61,442 nt of DNA, taken from positions 1-61,442 of the forward strand of contig NZ_SOFH01000001.1 of NCBI RefSeq assembly GCF_004402495.1, given 5' to 3'. This document shows positions 34,085 to 42,837 of the stretch, piece by piece. A program made the position numbers and the translations under genes. The stretch comes from Cryobacterium sp. HLT2-28 (GTDB lineage: Bacteria; Actinomycetota; Actinomycetes; Actinomycetales; Microbacteriaceae). The notes under the pieces were generated by a model, which did no database searches, was not told the origin of the DNA, and saw only the letters and a program-made list of their open reading frames with translations. Each line of letters begins with the position of its first letter. The stretch's first letter is position 1.

Positions 34085-35362
34085 TTAGCCGAGCGCCTTG
34101 ACGTCGGTGGTCCACTGCGCCCACGACTGGTCCGGCGTCATCGTGCCGTCTTCGACCCGGGTGAGCGCCTGCTGCATGGCGTCGTTGATGGCGAAGTAGA
34201 ACTCACCCTTGAACGGAGTCACGTCGACGGCTGCGGCGCGGTTGGCGAGGATCTGCCCGGTCGGAGCGTTGTTGAAGAACGGGTTCGTCGCCCCGAGGAG
34301 TTCGTCGCTCTTGAGAGCGTCGACCTGGCTCGGGAAGGTGCCCTTGGACGCGAAGGCCTTGAGCTGCTGCTCAGGGGCGGTCAGCCAGGACGCGAGCTTC
34401 TGAGCTTCCTTCTGGTGCTTGGACTGGTTGGGAACGGTCAGGTACGAGCCGCCCCAGTTGCCGCCGCCGCCGGGGAACGTGTCCGCGACGTCCCAGCCGG
34501 TGACGCCTTCAGCGTTGCCCGAGATCACGCCGAGCATCCAGCCCGGGCAGAGCATCGTGGCGAAGCCGTTGTTCTGGAAGCTGGCGGTCCAGTCGTCGCT
34601 CCACTGTCCGAGGTGCGCCGAGAGGGTGCTGCTGGCGTCGAGCACGCTCGTGTACGCCGCCTTCACCTCCGGGTTCTCGGTCGCGATGATGGTGCCGTCC
34701 TTCTTCTCGTAGGCGTTGGGGATCTGGTTGACGACGCCCTGCCAGGTGGCTCCGGCCGAGTCGAACCACGGCACGTTCGTGCCGGCGGCCGCGAACGTCT
34801 TGCCGGCCGCGAAGTAGCTGTCCCAGCTGGTGCCGAGGAGTTTGGCGACCTCGGCGCGATCGGTCGGCAGGCCGGCCGCGGCGAACAGGTCGGAGCGGTA
34901 GCAGACGCCCTCCGGGCCGATGTCGGTGCCGTAGGCGATCAGGCGACCGTCGGCATCCGTGGCGGCCTTGGCCTTCCAGTCGAGCCAGCGGTCCTTGACG
35001 TCGTCGCTGGTCAGGTCCACGAACTGGTCAGAGTACTTCAGCAGTTCCGGCAGCCAGTCGACCTCGATGGCCTCCACGTCGCTCAGGCCGCTGCCCGCGG
35101 CGAGGCGGGTGGTGAGGTTGTCGCGGGCCTCGTTGGAGGTCGCCGCCTTCTTGTGCGTGATGGTGACGTTCGGATTCGCCTTCTCGTATTCGCCGAACAG
35201 GTCGTCGTAACCGAATTCGTTGAACGTGGCGACGGTCAGTTTGACATTCTTGTCGGCTGACTGCTCGGTGCCGGCGCCGGCTGAACAACCGGACATTACC
35301 AGTGCGAAGGATGCTGCTCCGGCGACTGTTACTGCAAGTGTGGTGCGCGGGAAACGCTTCAC
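34085..35362 (-). CDS. Sugar-binding lipoprotein, CebE-like
   Basis: A 425-residue solute-binding protein with signal peptide and lipobox ALVMSGC followed by SAGAG. The body shows LTVATFNEFGYDDLFGEYEKANPNVTITHKKA and WGGSYLTVPNQSKHQKEAQKLASWLT, as in cello-oligosaccharide-binding CebE-type proteins. GTG at 35362 is used because AAGGGAG precedes it at the right distance; the frame is open further upstream through the operator region, which is not expected to be coding. First gene of the five-gene operon, repressed from two palindromes at its promoter. Confidence 0.88.
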   Translation of the reverse strand: MKRFPRTTLAVTVAGAASFALVMSGCSAGAGTEQSADKNVKLTVATFNEFGYDDLFGEYEKANPNVTITHKKAATSNEARDNLTTRLAAGSGLSDVEAIEVDWLPELLKYSDQFVDLTSDDVKDRWLDWKAKAATDADGRLIAYGTDIGPEGVCYRSDLFAAAGLPTDRAEVAKLLGTSWDSYFAAGKTFAAAGTNVPWFDSAGATWQGVVNQIPNAYEKKDGTIIATENPEVKAAYTSVLDASSTLSAHLGQWSDDWTASFQNNGFATMLCPGWMLGVISGNAEGVTGWDVADTFPGGGGNWGGSYLTVPNQSKHQKEAQKLASWLTAPEQQLKAFASKGTFPSQVDALKSDELLGATNPFFNNAPTGQILANRAAAVDVTPFKGEFYFAINDAMQQALTRVEDGTMTPDQSWAQWTTDVKALG

Positions 35363-35420
35363 GGTCACTCCCTTGTGTGCGTGCTGATGGGTGGATGCGA
35401 GTCCGCTCTCATCAGGTTCT

Positions 35421-35436
35421 GTGAGAGCGCTCTCAC
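35421..35436. promoter_or_regulatory. LacI-type operator O2, downstream of the cebE-like promoter
   Basis: GTGAGAGCGCTCTCAC is a perfect 16-base palindrome about 60 bases before the binding protein start and just after the expected transcript start (near 35442). It shares the TGAGAGCGCTCTCA core with the site at 39102 and differs from the CebR consensus at two symmetric positions. Confidence 0.85.
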
Positions 35437-35448
35437 GATGTGATGCCC

Positions 35449-35478
35449 ACGTTAGTGCGCGCATCGGTCGTTTGTCAA
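35449..35478 (-). promoter_or_regulatory. Promoter of the cebE-like operon
   Basis: On the minus strand a perfect -35 box TTGACA (35473-35478) and TAACGT (35449-35454) are 18 bases apart. The -35 box directly touches operator O1. This is the best sigma-70-type promoter in the window and is bracketed by two identical-core operators. Confidence 0.75.
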
Positions 35479-35490
35479 GAGAGCGCTCTC
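35479..35490. promoter_or_regulatory. LacI-type operator O1, at the -35 box
   Basis: GAGAGCGCTCTC is a perfect 12-base palindrome adjoining the -35 box. Its centre is 56 bases from the centre of O2, a little over five helical turns, so one repressor tetramer or two dimers could bind both sides of the promoter. Confidence 0.8.
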
Positions 35491-35542
35491 CGTGGAGGAG
35501 TCCGGACGAGGCGGGGAAGCGGCCTGCCCGTCTCCGTACAGG

Positions 35543-38500
35543 TCAGAACCCGGCCGTCTCCGGCACGGTCACCGTGAGGGAGCGCACCCGGCCGTCGCGG
35601 CGGAACACGCTCGCGCTGAGTTCGGCGTCGAGCGAACCGCCGGCCCCGGGCACCCGGCTGCCGTCGGCGAGGTGCGCGACCACCTCGAGTGGGCCGCCGC
35701 GGTGGAACACGACCGGCACCTGGCAGAACGTGAACGCGAGCGCGCCCACGGGCAGCTCGATGCGCTGCCGCTCGCCGGCGAGGTCCCGGTAGGCGAAGGT
35801 GCCGGGCGCCGTGGTCCATTCGCCGGCACGCAGCAGGGTGGGTCTGAACCTGATGCGACCGTCCTCGACCCGCAGGCCGAGCTCGCCCAGGCGGGTGAGT
35901 ACCTCCTCCTTGACCTGCCCGGTCATCCCCGGCTGCCGGGCGCCGTGTCCGGCCGGTGTGTGCGAGTAGGGGTCGGTCGGGAAGGCGCCGTAGGTCAGGG
36001 GGTCCTTGCAGTAGCCGATGCCGGCCCGCACGTCCTCATACGCCGCCATCAGAGCCCGGATCGCGGTCTCGTCGGCCCGCTCGGCGACGGCCCGTTCGAG
36101 CGTCTCCTGCACCGCAAGCAGCAGCTTCGACACCATGTGCCAGTAGATGCTGCCGAGGCCCTCGTAGGCGAAGAAGGAGCCGGAGCGCCCGGTGAACTCC
36201 GCGTGCCGGAAGACGTCCTCGAAGATGCCAAGGAGCTGCGTCCGGTCCCGTTCGACGGCGACGTGCATGGCCGGGTCGGCGCTGAGCCGGTTCAGCGCCT
36301 CCGAAACGCCCCTGGCGTTCCGAATGTGGGCGGCGAAGTGCAGGTCACCGTCGACGTCCCGCACCACGATGCTCCGGTCTCCGGCCTCCACGAGGCGCAG
36401 GGCGAGCGGGCAGTCGGCGGCCCGCTCGGCGTCGAACGTATTGCGGGCCAGGAAGGACGGCAGGTCCTTGTCGGGATAGAGGATGTAGCTGTGCTGGTCG
36501 GCGCGGTACAGCCGGCTCGCGCGCAATGCGCTGAGCACGTCCAGCGACTCCTCGGGGGTGAGCAGGCCCGAGGAGAGGATGGCGACCTGGCCCTCGAGCA
36601 TCTCCGCGAGCGGTCGCACCTCGGCCCGATCGGATCCGAGGTCGAGCACGTTGTAGGAGTGCACGAGCCCGTCGCCGCGCCGGTTGGCGCGCAGGCCGGA
36701 CTCGACGAAGGATTGGGCCAGAGCAAGCACCTCGGCCACATCTCCTGCGGCGACCGTCGCACGATCGCCGCCGAAACCGGCGTAGACCCGTTCCCGGTAG
36801 GCGGTGCCGGCCGCACCCAGACCGTCCATGACGGCCCGTCGGCGAGTGGCATCGAACCCGTCGGCCAGCGCATCCGCATGCCCGACGAGCACGTCGCGCA
36901 CCGCGGTGAGCAGCCCGGCGAGCTCACTGCTGAGCTCGACGTCGACCGTCAGGAGATCCTGCACGAAGACCAGGTAGCGGCGCAGATAGGCGAGGGTCAC
37001 CACCGACAGCCCCCGGCCGACCAGCGCATTGTTGGCGTCGTTCCACTCCGGGCGTTGCGTGGTCATCCAGATGCCGCCGTCCGGCACCAGGTTAACGAGT
37101 TTGGCCAGCAGGAGCAGCAGCACCTTCTCGGCCAGAGTCACCCGCATAAGGTCGCCGTCGGCCCCGTGCACGAGCCGGCCGTCCGCCCCTTCCGCGGTGA
37201 CCCGCCGGGTGATCACCCGTTGCCGCTCCTCGTCGAAGGTGATCGTGTCGTACGGGTCCGCGAGGATGTCCGCATAGCCGGCGATCCGGTACGGCACATC
37301 GGCGTGGGTGAAGGCCGCCCGGTTGATGAGCGCGTCGAGGCGCCCCGGGTGGAAACGCCGGGATGTCTCGAGCAGCTTGAGCAGGTAGATGATCTGGTGG
37401 TCGCTCCAATAGCCGATGTTGGCCCACGGGTTCTCGGGCTCGGGCACCTCCCAGTCGATGCCGTCGCGGGAGATCCGGTACGGGTTGTAGCCGTCGGCGG
37501 TCGTGGCGTCAAGGAAGATCGTGACCATCGACTCGACGTATTCGGGGAACGACCAGGCCAGCGCCTCCCAGTTCTGGAAGATGTCCCGCCAATTGCCCTG
37601 GTACTCCAGGCGACGGTCCCCGTTCTCGTCTGTGAGGACGATCCGGAACTGGTTCCACGGCCGGCTCGGGTCGCCGTGCCGACGGCTGAACGTGAGTGGC
37701 AGGTACTCCGTGGCGAGGCGCCACAGGTCGAGGTCGCCATGCTCCAGGGCGATGGCGATGAGCTCGTCCGCCCGCAGCCGCTCGGGCAGAGCCTCCAGAA
37801 CCGCGGCGCAGCGGCGGGCGGTGGACGTGCTCCGCTGGGCGATGAAGGCCCGCACGTCGCGGGACTCCACCGTGTAGCCCTCGGCGGGGACGCCGCCGCG
37901 CATGGTGTTGAAGAGCACATTGGCGGTGTGGTGGATGGTCGCCAGCTCGTCGCCGCTCTGCTGCGTGGCATCGGTGGCCGCCAGGATCGTTTCCAGGTCG
38001 GACCGGGTTTCGACGATGTCGGCCGCGAGCTCCGCGGCGAGACCGAGCGGGTCGCGCAGCTTCGCGCGCAGGCCGACGACATCGGCCGAGTCCTGGTTCA
38101 CGTCGGCGACGACCTGCCAGCTCGCAGTGCTGCCGGGGGAGAGCGTGACCCGGGCATGCACGAGGTAGGCGCCGCGCCGGCCGCGGACATCCGTCTCGGC
38201 GGTGATGCCCCGGCCCCGGGCGAAGGCGGACAGCTGGTCGATCGAGAGCAGGTGCTCGGCGTTGTCCAGTCCCACCTGCCAGGCCACATTGGCCTGCAGC
38301 GATTCGCTGGGCTCGGCCAGGTCGGTCAGCGTCGCGCTCAGCGTGAGCAGCCCGAGGCCAGTCGACTGGTCGAGTTCGGCACGCTTGTAGGCGTCGAGCA
38401 GCACGCTCAGTTCGTTCTGCGTCTTACTGCCTGCCCCGGCGGGAAGGATGTTCACCAGGCCGTCGAGGAGGTCGATGTCGAGTTGCTCGCCAGGCTGTCC

Positions 38501-39037
38501 GCCCGGCTCATCGTCGGCGAGCGAGGTCAGGGCGCAACTGCGCACGACGCCGAAGCGGGCGCTCGTCTGCCAGGTCACGCGCAGGCGCAGGCCGAGGTCC
38601 GGACGGGTCTCCTCGAAGACCAGGGTGGTGCCGAGGGCGTCCTTGTACAGGGTGCGCTGCACGGCTTGATCGCCGGGGCGGAGCTCCGCGAACGGCTGCC
38701 AGTGCGTGCTGGTCCCGTCTGGGCGTCGAACGAGCAGCACGCTGAGCCCGCCGGTTCGCCCGGCGCTTTCGGTGACCTTGTCGTCGGTGTAATAGGGGAA
38801 GAGGGCCCGATCGGCGTCGACCCGGCCGGCCGTCAGGCCCCCCGTGCTCGAGATGAAGAACCAGACGTCGCTCGCGCCGACGAGGGTCATGAAGAACGGC
38901 GGCATCTGGTCGTAGTTCTCGATCCGGTAGAACCGGCGTCCGTCCAGGTCGACCGGTCCACCTCGGACCGTGCCGTCACCGGGATCGAACCCTCGTTCGT
39001 CCAGAACGGCGGGCTGGGCGATGGACTCGACGTGCAT
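35543..39037 (-). CDS. Very large GH94-related glycan phosphorylase candidate (GH149/GH161-like)
   Basis: A 1164-residue cytoplasmic protein with no signal peptide. An N-terminal beta-sandwich (RRFYRIENYDQMPPFFMTL, VTWQTSARFGVVRSC) precedes an (alpha/alpha)6 barrel with LEYQGNWRDIFQNWEAL, GYWSDHQIIYLLKLLE and WMTTQRPEWNDANNALVG. The last holds Asp667 in a WND motif like the catalytic Asp of GH94 cellobiose phosphorylase. The length far exceeds GH94 (about 800) and fits GH149/GH161 beta-1,3-glucan phosphorylases. ATG 39037 follows GGAGG by six bases; ATG 39049 and GTG 39058 are alternatives. Its promoter carries the same operator as the binding-protein operon downstream, so it probably phosphorolyses the imported beta-glucan oligomers. 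Confidence 0.72.
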   Translation of the reverse strand: MHVESIAQPAVLDERGFDPGDGTVRGGPVDLDGRRFYRIENYDQMPPFFMTLVGASDVWFFISSTGGLTAGRVDADRALFPYYTDDKVTESAGRTGGLSVLLVRRPDGTSTHWQPFAELRPGDQAVQRTLYKDALGTTLVFEETRPDLGLRLRVTWQTSARFGVVRSCALTSLADDEPGGQPGEQLDIDLLDGLVNILPAGAGSKTQNELSVLLDAYKRAELDQSTGLGLLTLSATLTDLAEPSESLQANVAWQVGLDNAEHLLSIDQLSAFARGRGITAETDVRGRRGAYLVHARVTLSPGSTASWQVVADVNQDSADVVGLRAKLRDPLGLAAELAADIVETRSDLETILAATDATQQSGDELATIHHTANVLFNTMRGGVPAEGYTVESRDVRAFIAQRSTSTARRCAAVLEALPERLRADELIAIALEHGDLDLWRLATEYLPLTFSRRHGDPSRPWNQFRIVLTDENGDRRLEYQGNWRDIFQNWEALAWSFPEYVESMVTIFLDATTADGYNPYRISRDGIDWEVPEPENPWANIGYWSDHQIIYLLKLLETSRRFHPGRLDALINRAAFTHADVPYRIAGYADILADPYDTITFDEERQRVITRRVTAEGADGRLVHGADGDLMRVTLAEKVLLLLLAKLVNLVPDGGIWMTTQRPEWNDANNALVGRGLSVVTLAYLRRYLVFVQDLLTVDVELSSELAGLLTAVRDVLVGHADALADGFDATRRRAVMDGLGAAGTAYRERVYAGFGGDRATVAAGDVAEVLALAQSFVESGLRANRRGDGLVHSYNVLDLGSDRAEVRPLAEMLEGQVAILSSGLLTPEESLDVLSALRASRLYRADQHSYILYPDKDLPSFLARNTFDAERAADCPLALRLVEAGDRSIVVRDVDGDLHFAAHIRNARGVSEALNRLSADPAMHVAVERDRTQLLGIFEDVFRHAEFTGRSGSFFAYEGLGSIYWHMVSKLLLAVQETLERAVAERADETAIRALMAAYEDVRAGIGYCKDPLTYGAFPTDPYSHTPAGHGARQPGMTGQVKEEVLTRLGELGLRVEDGRIRFRPTLLRAGEWTTAPGTFAYRDLAGERQRIELPVGALAFTFCQVPVVFHRGGPLEVVAHLADGSRVPGAGGSLDAELSASVFRRDGRVRSLTVTVPETAGF

Positions 39038-39101
39038 GCGATCCTCCATTGGATTCACCCGGCGGGTGCTCCGGCCGGAGACGGCTCCATCACCTCAGTG
39101 A

Positions 39102-39145
39102 TGAGAGCGCTCTCACAGACTGCCAGAGATCGCTCCCGCGTTCAA
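39102..39145 (-). promoter_or_regulatory. Promoter and LacI-type operator of the phosphorylase gene
   Basis: TGAGAGCGCTCTCA (39102-39115) is a perfect palindrome identical to the core of O2. Upstream on the minus strand TTGAAC (39140-39145) and CAGTCT (39117-39122) are 17 bases apart and fit a promoter. The operator would cover the transcript start. The site ties this gene to the LacI-controlled operon downstream. Confidence 0.8.
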
Positions 39146-39245
39146 GCGCGGCCCCTCCGGCGTTCGCCCGTGGGGCCGCGCTTCACGGTCGCCCCCTCGG
39201 GGTCGCCCGGTTGGCCGAACCTCAGCCCGAGGGTCGGCGGTCGGC

Positions 39246-39926
39246 TCAGGCGAAGGCGGCTACGGCGGGGGCGATGGGCTCATCGCCGGACACCAGATGC
39301 AGCAACCGGCGTTCGGCGGCACCGGTCTCGATCAGCGCTGCCAGCACGGCCGCGACGTCTGCGCGGGGAACGCTTGCCGGTTCTTCCGGCAGGCCGGGGC
39401 CGGCCGGGCTGAGGCGAACCAGACCGGTGCCTGGCTCGTCGGTCAGGCCGCCAGGGCGGACGATCGTCCAGGCCAGGGGGCGGGCGATGAGGTCTTCTTC
39501 GGCTGCGAGCTTGGCCTGCAGGTAGCCCAGGAAGTCTGCCGGGACATCCGAGGGGGTCTGACCTCCCCGGACCTTCTCGGTGCCGGTCGAGGAGATCTGG
39601 ATGAAGCGCGCCACGCCGGCGGCTTCGGCAGCGTCGGCCAGCCGCACGGAGCCGCCGAAGTCAACGGCGTGGCGGCGCTCCTCGCTGCCGCCCGCTCCGG
39701 CGCCGGCCGCGAACACAGCGACGTCGGCTCCGTTCAGGAGGTGGGCCACGTCAACAGCCGATGACTTCTCGAGGTCGATCACCACCGGGACGGCCCCGTC
39801 AGCGACGAGATCGGCCCTCTGTTCCTCCGTGCGAATCAGCCCGACGACCTCATGGCCGTCCTTGGTGAGCTGCCGGGTCAGCTGTCGAGCGATCTTTCCA
39901 TGTCCACCTGCAATAACAATACGCAT
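39246..39926 (-). CDS. NAD(P)-binding atypical short-chain dehydrogenase (YwnB-like)
   Basis: A 226-residue Rossmann protein: MRIVIAGGHGKIARQLTRQL holds the glycine-rich GGHGKIA loop, ADVAVFAAGAG follows strand 4, FIQISSTGTE lies at the active-site edge, and WTIVRPGGLTDEPG is typical of NAD(P)H-binding PF13460 proteins. There is no Tyr-x-x-x-Lys catalytic pair, so it may be a regulatory or NAD(P)H-sensing protein. It is a separate leftward gene, 57 bases after the DHA2 exporter stop. Confidence 0.8.
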   Translation of the reverse strand: MRIVIAGGHGKIARQLTRQLTKDGHEVVGLIRTEEQRADLVADGAVPVVIDLEKSSAVDVAHLLNGADVAVFAAGAGAGGSEERRHAVDFGGSVRLADAAEAAGVARFIQISSTGTEKVRGGQTPSDVPADFLGYLQAKLAAEEDLIARPLAWTIVRPGGLTDEPGTGLVRLSPAGPGLPEEPASVPRADVAAVLAALIETGAAERRLLHLVSGDEPIAPAVAAFA

Positions 39927-39983
39927 TGAGGGTGCAACCGCCCGCCGCCACGGATCATTCCCCAGGGCGGCGGACTCGCGCGG

Positions 39984-41753
39984 TCAGCGGTTCGTCGGCT
40001 GCGCCGGGCGCTCGAATTCGTCGACGTCGATTCCCGGTTCGATCAGCGCGCCCATCGAGTCCGCGGCGCGCTGGACGTCCCGGGTGAGCTCGGCCTGCTC
40101 GGCGGCGTGCTCATCGGCTGCCTCCTGGAGCGCTGACGTCGTCCGCAGCGGCGGGGCCTTGAGGAAGAAGCTCAGGACGAAGGCGATCAGCACGACCACG
40201 AGGCTCACCCAGAACACGGTGAGGGTCGCGTCGTTGAAACCCACGAGGAACGGCTGGGCAAGGCGCGGGTCCGCGGCCTTGAGGAACGACGTGTCCCCGT
40301 CGAGGGCGCCGCCGATGCCGCTCGGGTTCGCCAGCAGCTTGAGGATGCCCGCGTTCGCCGGGTCGGCCTGGACGGCGGGATCGGTGGCGGCGGCCTTGAC
40401 GCCGGCCAGCAGCGCCGTGTTGCCGAAGGCCGAGGTGAGGGTGTCCGGAATCCGGGTGAAGAGCACGGAGAACAGCACGGCAGTGCCCAGCGTTCCACCG
40501 ATCTGGCGGAAGAACGTCGACGCGCTGGTCGCGACCCCGATGTCGCGGGGGCCGACCGAGTTCTGGCTGGCGATGGTGAGCGTCTGCATCAGCTGGCCGA
40601 GGCCCAGTCCGACCAGGAGCATCCCGATCATCATGAACCAGACCGGCTTGTCGGCGGTCGAGAAGGTGAAGAGGAGGAAGCCGGCCGACATGAAGGCCGT
40701 GCCGACGGTGGGGAAGATCTTGTACCGGCCGGTGCGGGCGATGATCTGGCCGCTCACGATCGACGAGATCATCAGGCCGAGGATCATCGGGAGCATGAGG
40801 AAGCCGCTCTCGGTGGGGTTGGCCCCGTCGACGAGCTGAAGGTAGAGCGGAACGGTCATCATGGCGCCGAACATACCGAAACCGACGAACACTCCCAGCA
40901 CGGTGGCCATGGAGAACGTCGCGGACTTGAAGAGCTTGAGCGGGATGAGGGCGTCGTCTCCCATCATCCGCTCGGCCAGGATGAAGGCGACGATGCCGAG
41001 CGCGCCGACCGCGTAACAGGCGATCGAGGCCAGGGAGCCCCAGCCCCAGGTGCGGCCCTGCTCGGCGACGAGCAGCAGCGGAACCGCGGCGAGGACCACC
41101 GTGACGGCTCCCCACCAGTCGATGCGTACCGGGCGTGTGAAGTGCGGAACGTGCAGGAACTTGAGCACGATCGCGAGGGCCACGATGCCGATCGGGATGT
41201 TGATCAGGAAGACCCAGCGCCAGCCGGTGACGCCGAGGATCGTCGTCGCCCCAGAGAGCACGCCGCCGATGAGCGGGCCGATCACGCTGGACACGCCGAA
41301 GACGGCGAGGAAGTAGCCCTGGTACTTCGCCCGTTCCCGGGGCGCGAGCATGTCGCCCATGATCGTGAGCGGGAGGGCCATCAAGCCGCCGGCGCCCAGC
41401 CCCTGGATCGCGCGGAACACGGCCAGCTCGTACATGGAGTTCGCCATGCCGGCCAGCAGGGAGCCGACGAGGAAGATCGTGATCGCGATCAGGAAGAGCG
41501 GGCGGCGGCCGAAGATGTCGCTGAGCTTGCCGTAGATCGGGGTGCTGATGCACGACACGATCAGGTACGCGGTCGTCACCCAGGCCTGCAGGGCCATGCC
41601 GTCGAGGTCGTCGGCAATGGTGCGCATCGACGTTCCGACGATCGTCTGGTCGAGCGCGGAGAGGAACATCCCTGCCATCAGGCCGAAGATGACGAAGAGG
41701 ATCTGCCGATGGTTCATCAGCGGGGCGGCGGAGGCGGGGGCAGGAGTTTGCAT
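39984..41753 (-). CDS. DHA2-family MFS multidrug exporter (EmrB/QacA type)
   Basis: A 589-residue proton-driven exporter with 14 predicted membrane segments. Motif A is GKLSDIFGRRPLF, motif D1 is SALDQTIVGTSMRTIADDL and motif C is GPLIGGVLSG. The large C-terminal extracytoplasmic loop and acidic tail are normal for this class. ATG at 41753 is preferred over TTG at 41762 because a -10 box lies just upstream at leaderless spacing. Substrate unknown. A palindrome overlaps the promoter but no regulator gene is adjacent. Confidence 0.88.
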   Translation of the reverse strand: MQTPAPASAAPLMNHRQILFVIFGLMAGMFLSALDQTIVGTSMRTIADDLDGMALQAWVTTAYLIVSCISTPIYGKLSDIFGRRPLFLIAITIFLVGSLLAGMANSMYELAVFRAIQGLGAGGLMALPLTIMGDMLAPRERAKYQGYFLAVFGVSSVIGPLIGGVLSGATTILGVTGWRWVFLINIPIGIVALAIVLKFLHVPHFTRPVRIDWWGAVTVVLAAVPLLLVAEQGRTWGWGSLASIACYAVGALGIVAFILAERMMGDDALIPLKLFKSATFSMATVLGVFVGFGMFGAMMTVPLYLQLVDGANPTESGFLMLPMILGLMISSIVSGQIIARTGRYKIFPTVGTAFMSAGFLLFTFSTADKPVWFMMIGMLLVGLGLGQLMQTLTIASQNSVGPRDIGVATSASTFFRQIGGTLGTAVLFSVLFTRIPDTLTSAFGNTALLAGVKAAATDPAVQADPANAGILKLLANPSGIGGALDGDTSFLKAADPRLAQPFLVGFNDATLTVFWVSLVVVLIAFVLSFFLKAPPLRTTSALQEAADEHAAEQAELTRDVQRAADSMGALIEPGIDVDEFERPAQPTNR

Positions 41754-41790
41754 CGTGTGCAAAGTTACACGACGGGCAATGAATTTTCAA
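41754..41790 (-). promoter_or_regulatory. Promoter of the DHA2 exporter with embedded palindrome
   Basis: On the minus strand TTGAAA (41785-41790) and TAACTT (41762-41767) are 17 bases apart. The start codon follows eight bases after the -10 box, so the mRNA is leaderless. CGTGT and ACACG are inverted arms around nine bases (41754-41772) covering the -10 box, a likely repressor site of TetR or MarR size. Confidence 0.55.
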
Positions 41791-41835
41791 GCATCCTGCG
41801 GCCCGTCCGGAGAGGAAGATTCACCTGCCGGGTCT

Positions 41836-42738
41836 ATGCTCGGCGATGTGGGGCAGGAACAGCAACCAGAGGTGTCGCGGTCGGTGCGGAGGCGGCGCAT
41901 TGTTGCGGTGACCGTTGTGGTCGTGCTGCTCGCCGGTGGCGCGCTCGCGATCGGCACGATCTCGGGCAGGGCGGCAACATCCCTGACCGGGGCTGTGACC
42001 AGGACCGGCCACGCGACCGCGCAGCCGAAGGCTCCGACGTCGCTGCCGATGCCCACTCCACAGCCCACGTCGACCGGCTCGGCCCGGCCGTCGCCGGCGG
42101 GTTCGCAGCCTCCGGCCGTCGTGCCCACCTTCAACCGGTCCGCCCGGTCCATCGACGACCCCACCAGCCTGTGGGCCGTCGTCGACAAGGTCCGGCCGTT
42201 GCGGCCCGCCGACTACACCCCGCCCGACCTGGTCGAGGTGCCGGTTCCGCACGTCTGGCAGCCGATGCTGCGCGCGGAGGCCTCGAACGCCGTCGTCGCG
42301 ATGTTCGCCGCCTTCACGGCGGAAACCGGCCTGCAGCTCCAGTCCCAGAGCTCCTATCGCAGCTACGGCACCCAGGTCGACGTCTACAACCAGGACGTGG
42401 CGGCCAACGGCCAGGCCTTCGCCGACACGAGCACGGCGCGCCCGGGAACCAGCGAGCACCAGACCGGGCTGGCCATCGACATCAGCGCGCTGCCGGGCAA
42501 CTGTTCGCTCGATCCCTGCTTCGGCGCCACCCCGCACGGCCAGTGGCTGGCTCAGAACGCGTGGCGCTTCGGGTTCCTGTTGCGGTATCCGGCCGACAAG
42601 GTCCCGATCACCGGCTACGGCTACGAGCCCTGGCATTTCCGGTACATCGGAGCGGACCTCGCGACCGAGATGCACAACACGGGAGTGACCACCCTGGAGG
42701 AGTTTTTCGGGCTGCCCGCGGCGCCCGGCTACAACTGA
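41836..42738 (+). CDS. VanY-type D-Ala-D-Ala carboxypeptidase, membrane-anchored
   Basis: A 300-residue protein: an N-terminal basic segment, a single membrane helix (IVAVTVVVVLLAGGALAIG), a Pro/Thr/Ser-rich linker, and an M15B peptidase domain. The zinc site is His208 and Asp215 in TSEHQTGLAIDIS, with His267 in EPWHFRYIG; SYRSYGTQVDVY is also conserved. It trims D-alanyl peptides of peptidoglycan outside the membrane. ATG at 41836 is used. GTG at 41848 follows TATGCT by seven bases and may be the true, leaderless start. Confidence 0.87.
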   Translation: MLGDVGQEQQPEVSRSVRRRRIVAVTVVVVLLAGGALAIGTISGRAATSLTGAVTRTGHATAQPKAPTSLPMPTPQPTSTGSARPSPAGSQPPAVVPTFNRSARSIDDPTSLWAVVDKVRPLRPADYTPPDLVEVPVPHVWQPMLRAEASNAVVAMFAAFTAETGLQLQSQSSYRSYGTQVDVYNQDVAANGQAFADTSTARPGTSEHQTGLAIDISALPGNCSLDPCFGATPHGQWLAQNAWRFGFLLRYPADKVPITGYGYEPWHFRYIGADLATEMHNTGVTTLEEFFGLPAAPGYN

Positions 42739-42837
42739 TCTCCAGCACGTGCACGGGTTTCGGATGCTTCGCACAGGCTTCTGCCATCCGGGCGTGGTTG
42801 GGTCTTGGGTCCCCTTCCGCTACCCAGAAACGATTTT

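Noticed and set aside
35492..39412. A 1306-residue plus-strand open frame opposite the phosphorylase-like gene
   Set aside because: It has no family motif and is rich in Arg, Gly, Asp and His, as expected of the antisense frame of a high-GC gene. The minus-strand product has clear domains, a ribosome binding site and an operator.
41142..41835. Plus-strand frame running into the VanY gene
   Set aside because: It is the complement of the DHA2 exporter, which has 14 membrane segments and its own promoter.
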